Positions 43,057 to 52,069 of a DNA stretch of 64,000 nucleotides are shown piece after piece. How positions within the stretch are numbered: the first letter of the stretch is position 1; each line of letters begins with the position of its first letter. The DNA is from Nonomuraea typhae. Lineage in GTDB: Bacteria > Actinomycetota > Actinomycetes > Streptosporangiales > Streptosporangiaceae. Below the pieces are notes generated by a model that was not told where the DNA came from, ran no database searches, and worked only from the letters and a program-made list of their open reading frames with translations. Made by a program: the position numbers and the translations under genes. The stretch spans positions 560,308 through 624,307 of the forward strand of contig NZ_VRLV01000004.1 in assembly GCF_009760925.1 (NCBI RefSeq), given 5' to 3'.

Positions 43057-45032
43057 GCCGGCCTCCTCGTGCCCGCGGTCTCCTCCACCAGGCGGGCCAG
43101 CAGCCGCCGCCCGCGCGCCGTGCGCGCCGCGAGCACCTCGCCGTCGGCACGCTGCTCGACATCACGGCGCGGCAGCGCGTAGAACCGCTCCCACACCAGG
43201 TCCGCGAGGACGATCCGCCCGTCTCCGCTCATCTCCGTCCGCGCGTCCCCGCCCCTCTCGGCCCGCCCGTTCCCGCCCATCTCGACGTGCGCGGGCACCG
43301 TCCTCACCCACGGGTACGGCAGGACCGCCGCGACCGGATCGGCGTCCGCCGGGCCGGAGCCCCGTGGCACGACCGCGGTCGCCTTGCCGGGCCGTACCGT
43401 GTGGAAGACGCGCACCAGCCGGTCCAGCGCCTGCCCCCGGGTCGGCCCGTCCCGCACGGTCATGCTCCGCCCGACCCGGCCGGACAGATAGCTCAGCTCG
43501 GGATTGCCGGCCGGCGCGCTCCCCAGCGACAGCCCGAACCCGTCCGGGTCCTGCGCGAGCCGGCTGCCGGGCTCGGCCACCATGAGCTCCAGCGCGTCGA
43601 TGCCGATCCGCTCCTGGTTGGCGCGCAGGAACCGCAGGGACTCCGCGAACTCCGCCGGCGTCTCGTCGAGGACGTGCCCCATCACCGACAGGCGCACCAC
43701 GATGCCCGCCGCCGCGAGGTTGTCCAGGATGCGCTGGTAGTCGGCGGCCCGCACGCCCCGGTCCATCCGGTCCAGCAGCCGCTGCGCCGTACCCTCGTAG
43801 CCGACCGACATGAGCTCGCAGCCCGCCTCGGCCAGGTCGCGGCAGAACCCGGGGTCGGCCAGCGTCGCATCCAGCCTGCTGCGCACGCCGAACCCCACCC
43901 TGACGCCGCGCTCGCGCACCTCGCGCATCGCCTTGACGATCAGCCGCAGGTTGGTGTTCTCATCCGAGATCGCCACGAACGCCGCGCCGGTGTCGCGGAC
44001 CACGGCCTGCACGGCGTCGGCGATCTGCCGGACCGTCCCCTGCTGGTAGGCGCCCGGGGCGAGGGACCGGTTGCCGTAGGAGCAGAACGCGCACCGGCCC
44101 CAGAAACAGCCGACGCACGAGACGATCGCGGCCTCCATGGTCTCGTTGAGATAGGACCGGAACGGCAACCCGGTGAAGTCGGGCGGGCCGAGCTCGTGGA
44201 AGCGCAGCGTGACCGGCTCGGCGGAGCGCTCGCCGCGGGGCAGCCAGATCATGCCGGGGACCGCGCTCATCGCGGCCGCGCCGTCCAGGGCGTCCAGCCA
44301 GCGTTCGAGCGGTTGCTCGCCGGCGGTCCAGCACAACGCGTCCACCGTGGCGAGCACGCCGGGCAGGCGCCGCAGTTCCTCGTGCCGGAGCATCACCTGC
44401 TGCCCGCCGAGGCAGATCCGGGCCCGCGGCAGGAGTTTCCTGACCCAGGCGGCCACGAGCAAGGCGGGGGCGAGCTGGCTGAAGAACGCCACCGACAGGC
44501 CGACGACACGCGGGCGCCGCCGTACCAGAAGCTCCTCGACCATGGCGTGAAGGCGCGCGACCGCGGCGCCCGACGCGGCGGGCGGCAGCCGCGCGGCCTG
44601 CTGGGCGGCCGCGTCGAGCTCGGGCAGGTCCCGCCACGTCCGTGCGAGGAACGTGTCACGGACGAACAGCTCGATCGCGTGGTGCGCCAGCCGTACGGCG
44701 CGCACCGCCCCCAGCTCGCCGGACGCCTGTTTGCGCAGGACGTGCGCCCTGAGGTCGCCGGCGTGCCGGGCGACGGCCTCGGCCATCGCCGCGCGGTACC
44801 AGCCGCTCACGTCCTCGCCCGGCGCCTGCTCGAGCTGCCGCGGGCGCCGTAGCAGGTCGTGCAGTAAGGCGATGTTCAGATCCGCCTGATGCACGCGCCG
44901 GCCGCGCCGTCGCAGATGCCCGGTCAGGTACGGCAGGCTCAGGTACGGGAAGAACCTGGCCTCGGTCTGCGGCGGAAAGATGAGCACGACGTCGGCGCCG
45001 TCGCAGTCCGCCTCCTGCCCGGACGGCACCAT
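43053..45032 (-). CDS. Second B12-binding radical SAM enzyme of the RiPP operon
   Basis: A 659-aa protein. The N-terminal cobalamin domain begins VVLIFPPQTEARFFPYLSLP and has VVGLSVAFFSQLAPALLVA. The radical SAM region contains CVGCFWGRCAFCSYG, a CX4CX2C spacing rather than CX3CX2C. Further motifs are AISDENTNL, SVGYEGTAQRLLDRMDRG and MVAEPGS. ATG 45032 was chosen over GTG 45071 because GAGGAGG stands just upstream. It is the first modification gene after the precursor and its stop overlaps the MNIO start. Likely a methyl- or ring-forming reaction on the peptide. Confidence 0.85.
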   Translation of the reverse strand: MVPSGQEADCDGADVVLIFPPQTEARFFPYLSLPYLTGHLRRRGRRVHQADLNIALLHDLLRRPRQLEQAPGEDVSGWYRAAMAEAVARHAGDLRAHVLRKQASGELGAVRAVRLAHHAIELFVRDTFLARTWRDLPELDAAAQQAARLPPAASGAAVARLHAMVEELLVRRRPRVVGLSVAFFSQLAPALLVAAWVRKLLPRARICLGGQQVMLRHEELRRLPGVLATVDALCWTAGEQPLERWLDALDGAAAMSAVPGMIWLPRGERSAEPVTLRFHELGPPDFTGLPFRSYLNETMEAAIVSCVGCFWGRCAFCSYGNRSLAPGAYQQGTVRQIADAVQAVVRDTGAAFVAISDENTNLRLIVKAMREVRERGVRVGFGVRSRLDATLADPGFCRDLAEAGCELMSVGYEGTAQRLLDRMDRGVRAADYQRILDNLAAAGIVVRLSVMGHVLDETPAEFAESLRFLRANQERIGIDALELMVAEPGSRLAQDPDGFGLSLGSAPAGNPELSYLSGRVGRSMTVRDGPTRGQALDRLVRVFHTVRPGKATAVVPRGSGPADADPVAAVLPYPWVRTVPAHVEMGGNGRAERGGDARTEMSGDGRIVLADLVWERFYALPRRDVEQRADGEVLAARTARGRRLLARLVEETAGTRRPA

Positions 45033-45070
45033 CAACCTCCTCGGGCTCCGGGGCAAGCGCATTCCGGTCA

Positions 45071-45094
45071 CCGGCCGGGCGGGAACCCGGCCGG
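45071..45094 (-). terminator. GC-rich hairpin between precursor and maturation genes
   Basis: CCGGCCGGG (45071-45079) and CCCGGCCGG (45086-45094) form a perfect 9-bp stem with a 6-nt loop. It lies in the 70-bp gap after the precursor stop. RiPP operons often have such an attenuating or mRNA-stabilising hairpin here, so the precursor is made in excess of its enzymes. No T-run follows. Confidence 0.6.
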
Positions 45095-45102
45095 CGCCCG
45101 TG

Positions 45103-45261
45103 TCAGGCCCTGGCAGGCAGGTCTCCGGTGTCCTCCGCCGCCTTGTAGGTGTAGGAGTGGTAGGACCCGCTGAGCTTGAGCTCGCTGGAGTCGATCACTT
45201 CCAGTTGGTCCAGCTCGGTGAATTCGTCGTCGATGAGCATGTCGGGGTGCACCGCGGCCAC
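45103..45261 (-). CDS. RiPP precursor peptide, 52 residues
   Basis: GTG 45261 to TGA 45103. The N-terminal leader is acidic: MAAVHPDMLIDDEFTELDQ, then LEVIDSSELKL. The probable core follows after SG: SYHSYTYKAAEDTGD, then LPARA. It has three Tyr, three Ser/Thr next to them, and no Cys. AGGAGG lies four bases before the GTG. The gene is followed by a hairpin and then five co-directional modification genes. This organisation, leader-like acidity and aromatic core support a precursor. Cleavage site and modified residues are inference. It is too short for most gene finders. Confidence 0.7.
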   Translation of the reverse strand: MAAVHPDMLIDDEFTELDQLEVIDSSELKLSGSYHSYTYKAAEDTGDLPARA

Positions 45262-45372
45262 GGTCCCTCCTCATGGGGAATCTGCCGGCAGATGTGGCGG
45301 TTGCGGTGTCGGACACCGCTCGTACCCGCGCCCTTCTTTACCTGCTCCACGGTAACGACGTGCCGCCGCCCG
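45262..45372 (-). promoter_or_regulatory. Two perfect palindromes upstream of the RiPP precursor
   Basis: GCGGTGTC-G-GACACCGC at 45303-45319 (plus strand) has perfect 8-bp arms. ATCTGCCGGCAGAT at 45280-45293 is a perfect 14-bp palindrome. TTACC-N8-GGTAA at 45338-45355 is a third, weaker repeat. The centres of the first two are about 25 bp apart. The palindromes lie in the leader or promoter of the precursor gene and look like regulator-binding sites. No convincing -35/-10 pair could be fixed by eye. Confidence 0.55.
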
Positions 45373-46422
45373 TCAAGGGCCGTCGAGCCGGGCCGTGGTG
45401 AACACGACGCGGTCGTACGGCGACCAGTTCCCCGTCTCGTACAGCAGCCCGACCGTGGCCTCGCCGAGCGCCACCAGGTCGGAGTAGGCGGCCGGCAGGC
45501 CGGAGACCTGGTGGACGACCTGCCAGGTCTGGCCGCCGTCCGTGCTGCGGCGCAGCGCCATCGCGGCCCGGTCGGCCAGGTGGGACGGGCCTGAGTACAC
45601 CAGGTCGCCGCCGGGCAGGGCGAGCACGCTGGCCTGGACGTCGGCGGTGACGATCGTGGCCTGCGCGCGATAGGGGAACTCCAGGGTCTGGCCGCCGTCG
45701 TGGCTGTAGGCGTCGGCGCGGTTGCCGGGGCCGGTGCCGCCGCGGTCGCGGCAGTTGAAGTAGAGGCGGCCGCCGGGGAGTTCGGCCAGCGTGGTCTCGT
45801 TCTCGTTGACGTAGCCGTTGGGGTTGGAGGAGGTGAAGCCGATCCGCCAGGTCGCGCCCTGGTCGTCGGAGTAGACGCAGTGGCCGCCGTAGTACTTCGG
45901 CTCGGAGCCCGTGTCGCCGGCCGCGGGCGGGCGGGAGTGGCTGGCGCCGATGACGACCCGGCCGGAGCCGGTGACGATGCCGTGGCCGGGGCCCGTGGCG
46001 TACCAGCGCCAGGACGGCTGCTTCACGGCCGCGGTGATCTCGGCGGGCCGGCTCCACGTCGCGCCCGCGTCGTCGGAGTGCTGCTGGTAGACGCGGCGGG
46101 GGGCCTCGACGCCCTGCATGATCTCGTGCTCGGTGGCCGTGCCTGCGTTGCGGCAGGTGAGCAGCAGGATCCGGCCCGACGGCAGCACGACCGGCGCCGG
46201 GTTGCCCGCGGTGTCGCCGGGGTGGCTGGTCACCACCTGGAGCGGGCCCCAGGTCGCGCCGTCGTCGGTGGAGCGCCGGCACACGACGTCGATGGCGCCC
46301 GTGTCGCTGATCTTCTGCCGCCCCTCGGCGAAGGCGATGAGCGTGCCGTCCTGGGCGCGCACGACCGCGGGGATCCGGAACACCGGGTACCCCGTGCCTG
46401 CGACGAACACCGGTGTCGCCAT
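45373..46422 (-). CDS. Exo-alpha-sialidase-like BNR-repeat hydrolase
   Basis: A 349-aa six-bladed propeller protein. The family FRIP motif is at residues ~15-18 (VFRIPAVV). Asp-boxes recur as STDDGATW, SDDAGATW, SDDQGATW and STDGGQTW. Candidate catalytic residues are the FRIP Arg and a Tyr in the LYETGNW region. There is no signal peptide, which is unusual for bacterial sialidases and suggests cytosolic action or an alternative substrate. The gene is 111 bp upstream of the RiPP precursor on the same strand. Its divergent neighbour is a murein peptidase. Confidence 0.85.
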   Translation of the reverse strand: MATPVFVAGTGYPVFRIPAVVRAQDGTLIAFAEGRQKISDTGAIDVVCRRSTDDGATWGPLQVVTSHPGDTAGNPAPVVLPSGRILLLTCRNAGTATEHEIMQGVEAPRRVYQQHSDDAGATWSRPAEITAAVKQPSWRWYATGPGHGIVTGSGRVVIGASHSRPPAAGDTGSEPKYYGGHCVYSDDQGATWRIGFTSSNPNGYVNENETTLAELPGGRLYFNCRDRGGTGPGNRADAYSHDGGQTLEFPYRAQATIVTADVQASVLALPGGDLVYSGPSHLADRAAMALRRSTDGGQTWQVVHQVSGLPAAYSDLVALGEATVGLLYETGNWSPYDRVVFTTARLDGP

Positions 46423-46476
46423 GCCTCGATCTTCGCCCAGCGCCTTTGCCCTTGGCTAGACCGGGTATGGGACTTC

Positions 46477-47358
46477 GTGTTCCCCAACGCCTTCTTCCAT
46501 ACTCAGGATCTCGGCAACCGTGGCGTGGACGTGCTCGCCATCCAGCACCTTCTCGCCCTGAGCGGCCCGGACGGGATCTTCGGCGCCACGACCAGATCGG
46601 CGGTCATGGCCTTCCAGCGATCGAAGGGCCTGGCGGCCGACGGCATCGCCGGCCCGCTGACGTGGCGCGCGCTGACGCCTCTGCTGCGGGAGGGCGCGTC
46701 GGGTACGGCGGTGCGCGCGCTCCAGGCCCAGCTCAACGCCAAGCGCCGGCTCTCCCTGCCGGTGGACGGCCGGTTCACCGCCGAGGTCGGCCAGGCGGTC
46801 CGCGCCTTCCAGGCGCACGCGGGGATCGGCGCCGACGCCGTCGCCGGCCCGATCACCTGGCGGAACCTCGTCTGGCACTACGCCTATCCCGCGCCGGCCG
46901 GCATGTGCGACAAGGACCCCGATGGGAACGGCCCGGCCAACTGGGGCACCGGCGCGGCGATCGGGCAGCTCGAGGCCGCCGTCCGCGCGTTCGCCACGGG
47001 CACGGTGCCGCTGGGCGACGTGGGCTTCGAGCACGGCGGGCCCATCCCGGGCCACGCCAGTCATCAGGCCGGGCTCGACGTCGATCTGTGGCCGATCCGC
47101 TCGGACAACGCCCAATGTACGGCGGAGCGGATCACCTGGCGCTCGGCCGACTACGACCGCGACGCCACGCGGCGGCTGGCGCAGGCCGTGCGCGCGACGG
47201 CGCCCGGGCACGTCAAGTACATCTGGTTCAACGACCCGGTGCTGATCCAGGAGGGCCTGACCGACCACTGGCCCAACCACGACAACCACCTGCACGTCCG
47301 CTACTGCGAGGCGGGCCACCCGGACGCCGCCTACCTGTGCGGCGCGGCGCACGCGTGA
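46477..47358 (+). CDS. Peptidoglycan-binding plus MepA-like murein endopeptidase (M74)
   Basis: A 293-aa protein. Two tandem peptidoglycan-binding type-1 repeats come first (GPDGIFGATTRSAVMAFQ and LPVDGRFTAEVGQAVRAFQ). A C-terminal LAS-type peptidase follows with HASHQAGLDVDLW (His/Asp zinc ligands, about residue 193-203) and HDNHLHVRYC (about residue 268). This is penicillin-insensitive murein endopeptidase chemistry. GTG 46477 fits the repeat start, but no secretion signal is visible, so either the true start is further upstream or export is unconventional. It shares a short divergent promoter with the sialidase gene. Confidence 0.85.
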   Translation: MFPNAFFHTQDLGNRGVDVLAIQHLLALSGPDGIFGATTRSAVMAFQRSKGLAADGIAGPLTWRALTPLLREGASGTAVRALQAQLNAKRRLSLPVDGRFTAEVGQAVRAFQAHAGIGADAVAGPITWRNLVWHYAYPAPAGMCDKDPDGNGPANWGTGAAIGQLEAAVRAFATGTVPLGDVGFEHGGPIPGHASHQAGLDVDLWPIRSDNAQCTAERITWRSADYDRDATRRLAQAVRATAPGHVKYIWFNDPVLIQEGLTDHWPNHDNHLHVRYCEAGHPDAAYLCGAAHA

Positions 47359-47387
47359 GGGCCGGTCCCGCGCGGGGACCGGCCCTC
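47357..47387. terminator. Bidirectional 13-bp terminator hairpin
   Basis: GAGGGCCGGTCCC (47357-47369) and GGGACCGGCCCTC (47375-47387) pair perfectly around a 5-nt GCGCG loop. It sits between the converging MepA-like and chitinase genes. Confidence 0.85.
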
Positions 47388-47397
47388 GCTCAGAGGA

Positions 47398-49362
<1,965 letters not shown>

Positions 49363-49407
49363 CCGATGTTTGGGGGGTGGGATGAAGAGAGGCTTTAAGG
49401 AACTCTT

Positions 49408-49464
49408 AGGAAAGTTTCCTTTTAATTACTTCGAGACGTTAACCTCTGCCTGCGGAGTCGTCAA
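49408..49464 (-). promoter_or_regulatory. Chitinase promoter with GAAACTTTC palindrome
   Basis: On the minus strand TTGACG (49464-49459) and TAACGT (49441-49436) are 17 nt apart, a good sigma-70-type promoter. Just downstream, AGGAAACTTTCCT (49420-49408) is a perfect palindrome around one base. GAAACTTTC-type sites are known in front of Streptomyces polysaccharide-hydrolase genes. A repressor bound there would block this transcript. Confidence 0.7.
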
Positions 49465-49570
49465 TATGTAAACCAGGGCGCGCAATCTGGCACCAGGTCG
49501 ATGAGATATGCACATCCGGTGGTGACGACGGCCTATAGGACCGTCCAGCCGGCGCGCCTACCGTCAGGTC

Positions 49571-49861
49571 ATGTTCCCCAGACGCATGGCAACGATGCTC
49601 GGCGCGGCCCTGCTGGTCGTGCCCCTGATGAGCGCGCCCGCGCAGGCGGCGGGCTTCTACGACTGCAGGAACGGCTCGCGCGTACCCGATCCGTCCGGCC
49701 AGGGCTACGCGCTGGGCGGACGGATCTGCGGCGGGTCCGGGATCTTCGACGTCGACGTCTGGATCAAGGAGGGTTCCGCCGCCGGCGTCTACCGGTGTGG
49801 CTCGGCGATCTTCTTCCTTGCGACCACCAACCTGGCCGCGGTCAGGTGCCGGCTGACGTGA
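49571..49861 (+). CDS. Small secreted four-Cys protein
   Basis: A 96-aa protein with a signal peptide (MLGAALLVVPLMSAPAQAA). The mature part has four Cys (YDCRNGSR, GGRICGGSG, VYRCGSA, AVRCRLT). Its Cys spacing and GVYRC/C-LT ending match the convergent neighbour at 49842-50129. Function unknown; two disulfides are likely. The 3' ends of the two genes overlap by 20 bp. Confidence 0.7.
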   Translation: MFPRRMATMLGAALLVVPLMSAPAQAAGFYDCRNGSRVPDPSGQGYALGGRICGGSGIFDVDVWIKEGSAAGVYRCGSAIFFLATTNLAAVRCRLT

Positions 49862-50129
49862 GGACGCAGTTGTCGGCGCCGAGCATGCTGTTCCACAGGA
49901 ACGTCCACCCGCACGAGTAGTCCCCCGCCGCGTAACCGAAGCGGATGGTGACCGTCGTGCCGCTGTGGCCGTCGCAGCCGCTGCCGTTCACCTGGTAGTA
50001 CCCGCCGGTGGTGGGCGTGCGGCCGCCGGAGAAGCAGACGGCGTCGCTCGCCGCCGCGTGGGCGGGAGCGGACAGTGACGCGGTGAGGAGCGCCGCGCTC
50101 AGTGCGACCGTCAGGCTCGATGTTCTCAT
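49842..50129 (-). CDS. Small secreted four-Cys protein, paralogue of the facing gene
   Basis: A 95-aa protein from ATG 50129, chosen because GGAGCACC precedes it. Signal peptide MRTSSLTVALSAALLTASLSAPAHA. Four Cys follow in DAVCFSGGR, GSGCDGHSG, DYSCGWTF and DNCVLT, aligned with those of the plus-strand neighbour. Both end C-x-LT. Secreted, disulfide-bonded, role unknown. Confidence 0.7.
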   Translation of the reverse strand: MRTSSLTVALSAALLTASLSAPAHAAASDAVCFSGGRTPTTGGYYQVNGSGCDGHSGTTVTIRFGYAAGDYSCGWTFLWNSMLGADNCVLTSAGT

Positions 50130-50165
50130 GGTGCTCCTTTCCTCGGACACGGTGATCCGGTACGG

Positions 50166-50807
50166 CTACCGCGCGGGAAGCCCCAGCTTCTCCCTGATGG
50201 CGGCCTGGACCTCGTCGACCGATCGGCTGGCATCGACGGTGAAGACGTACTCCTTGCGGCGCAACAGGTCAAGGATGGGGTTCGTCTTCTCGTGGTAGAT
50301 GCGCAGCCGCTCGGCCAGGGCCTCCTCGGTGTCGTCGGCCCGCCGTACCAGCTCGTGACCGCAGACCTCGCAGACGCCCTCTTCGGCGGGGCGGTCGTAG
50401 ATGAGGTTGTAGTCCATGCCGCAGCCGGGGCACAGCCGCCGCGCCAGCACCCGGCGCCGGACCTCCTCGTCGGGCAGGTCCAGGTGGATGACGCCGTCGA
50501 GGTCGTAGGACTCCAGGAAGAACTCGGCCTGGCGGCGGTTGCGGGGGAAGCCGTCGATGATGAAGCCGTAGTTCCAGTCGTGCTGGTCCAGCCGGTCGCG
50601 CACGACCTTCTCCACGTGGTCGTCGCCGATCAGCTCACCGGCGGCCATGGTGCGCCGGACCAGCGCGCCGAGCTTGGTGTGCTGCTGCACGTGCCAGCGG
50701 AAGATGTCGCCGACGTTGATGTGGACGAGTTCGTAGCCCTTGGCCAGCAGGGCGCTCTGGGTCCCCTTGCCGCTGCCCTGGACGCCGATGATGATGTATT
50801 TCCGCAT
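50166..50807 (-). CDS. adk: Adenylate kinase (zinc-finger LID type)
   Basis: A 213-aa nucleoside monophosphate kinase. The P-loop is GVQGSGKGTQ (residues ~8-17), the NMP-binding segment has NVGDIFRWH, and the switch motif is IIDGFPRN. The LID carries a Cys4 zinc site (CPGCGMDYN and CEVCGHEL). It interconverts AMP, ADP and ATP. The setting between a secreted protein and a decayed sigma module is not the ribosomal-protein operon where the housekeeping adk normally resides, so this is probably a second copy. Confidence 0.88.
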   Translation of the reverse strand: MRKYIIIGVQGSGKGTQSALLAKGYELVHINVGDIFRWHVQQHTKLGALVRRTMAAGELIGDDHVEKVVRDRLDQHDWNYGFIIDGFPRNRRQAEFFLESYDLDGVIHLDLPDEEVRRRVLARRLCPGCGMDYNLIYDRPAEEGVCEVCGHELVRRADDTEEALAERLRIYHEKTNPILDLLRRKEYVFTVDASRSVDEVQAAIREKLGLPAR

Positions 50808-50911
50808 GATCCGATCAAAGCAGCTCGGCCGCGAACCCTGACGGACGGTGAGTCTTCGCTAACCTTCCGTGCCGCATCGCCCGCCGCCTCACCGACGACC
50901 ACGGTCATGAG

Positions 50912-51193
50912 GTGCAGGTGTGGCTGCGCGCCGGGGTGACCGTCCAGCCGCCGTGGTCGGCCGAGGCGTGCTGTCCCGGGTGCGGGGCCTACCACGCCAC
51001 CTCGTTCCCGTCCGGCTGGCACCCCGGCCTGCGGGTCCCGGCGCCGATCCCGGCACCGGACCCGGCCCCGCCCGAGGGGGAGGAGCGCCTGCGCCGCCCC
51101 GGGCGGCTGCTCGTGGCGATCGGGGCGCCGGCGCTGGCCTTCGTCGCCTACGAGATCTGGGCGCTGTACGCCACCGCCGCCCGTCCCCACTAG
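50912..51193 (+). CDS. Short hypothetical membrane protein with CPGC motif
   Basis: A 93-aa frame with CCPGCGAYH in the N-terminal half, a Pro-rich linker (PAPIPAPDPAPPEGEE) and a C-terminal transmembrane helix (LLVAIGAPALAFVAYEIWAL). The same frame stays open upstream to 50852 with plausible sequence (CRIARRLTDDHGHEVQ) but no usual start codon. The true start may have been lost, or GTG 50912 is used. Its stop lies in a hairpin shared with the opposite gene. Moderate to low confidence. Confidence 0.45.
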   Translation: MQVWLRAGVTVQPPWSAEACCPGCGAYHATSFPSGWHPGLRVPAPIPAPDPAPPEGEERLRRPGRLLVAIGAPALAFVAYEIWALYATAARPH

Positions 51194-51199
51194 GGGACG
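51182..51199. terminator. Convergent hairpin containing both stop codons
   Basis: CGTCCCC-ACTA-GGGGACG forms a 7-bp stem and 4-nt loop. TAG stops of the plus-strand 50912 gene and the minus-strand 51190 gene overlap in its CTAG centre. Confidence 0.55.
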
Positions 51200-51618
51200 T
51201 CACCGGGCCGGTCGACGATGCCGGCCGCCAGGAACACATCGGCGAAGACCGCGCCCTCCTGCGTCGTGGTCCGGCCGTCCGCGGGCTGGACGTTCAGAGT
51301 CTTGGTGTACTGCCACTGCCCGGGCCGGGGCTCCGGCGCGGCCGCCCGCTTCTCGACGGTCCTGGCCGCCCGCTCCAGGACGGTCTCCGAGTTCAGAAGG
51401 ACCGTCTCCACGGCGGGCAGGGGCCGCACCTCCGGCGCCCGGCTCGTCGAGGCGACGATCACCACGGTCACCGCCGCCACGGCCGTGACCAGAAGGGACG
51501 GCACGATCACGGGCCACCGCCGGCGCCGGGTCGCGCGGCGGCGCAGCCCGCGCAGCCGGTCGGCGTCCGGTAGCGGCGCGTCCGCCCGGAGCTCGGCGAG
51601 GATCTTCAGGTCATCCAC
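51190..51618 (-). CDS. CU044_5270-type sigma partner, C-terminally truncated
   Basis: A 142-aa protein. MDDLKILAELRADAPLPDADRL, a basic stretch and a transmembrane helix (VIVPSLLVTAVAAVTVVIVA) match the N-terminus of the CU044_5270 family that pairs with ECF sigma factors. The family is normally ~300 residues or more. Here it stops soon after QWQYTKTLNVQPADG, so most of the extracytoplasmic part is missing. It overlaps the end of the sigma gene by 8 bp. Both genes of this module are damaged, so it is probably non-functional. Confidence 0.7.
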   Translation of the reverse strand: MDDLKILAELRADAPLPDADRLRGLRRRATRRRRWPVIVPSLLVTAVAAVTVVIVASTSRAPEVRPLPAVETVLLNSETVLERAARTVEKRAAAPEPRPGQWQYTKTLNVQPADGRTTTQEGAVFADVFLAAGIVDRPGDVP

Positions 51619-52069
51619 GGTCTGCCTCCTTGATGGCCGACGGGTCGACGCCGCCCAGCGCCGCGCGCGTCTTCTTCCTGGCGCGATGCAGCCGCGAGCG
51701 GACCGTGCCGATGGGGATGCCCAGGGCCAGCGCCACCTCCTCGTAGTTGAAATCCGCCCAGGCGATCATCAGCAGGACTTCACGGTCCTCCGGCGACAAC
51801 ACCGCGAGCGCCTCCGCGAGCTCGCGCTGCGCCGCCGACGCCGACACCCGCGCCTCGACCCGGTCGGCGTAGCTCTCCGCCACCTCGTCCACGCCGGTCC
51901 TCGCCAGCGCGAGGTAGAAGCGCTGTTCCGTACGGCGGTGCTTGCCGATCAGGTTGGCGGCGATGCCGGCGGGGTCGCTCCCGGATCGCCGGATCAGTTC
52001 CGCGTCGTCCAGGCCCACGTCAGGGGTCAAGCGTGCGCTCCGTTCCTCGGTGCCGTCACCCGCTTTCAC
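51611..52069 (-). pseudogene. ECF sigma factor with region 2 deleted in frame
   Basis: A 152-aa product. LDDAELIRRSGSDP is the normal ECF N-terminus, but it jumps directly to AGIAANLIGKHRRTE, which in intact relatives lies after region 2 (the core-binding and -10-recognition helices). Roughly 65 residues are lost without a frameshift. Region 4 is complete (LSPEDREVLLMIAWADF, then GTVRSRLHRARKK). Without sigma-2 it should not bind core RNA polymerase. It might still bind DNA through region 4. The 5' end overlaps the DMFase-like gene by 14 bp. Confidence 0.75.
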
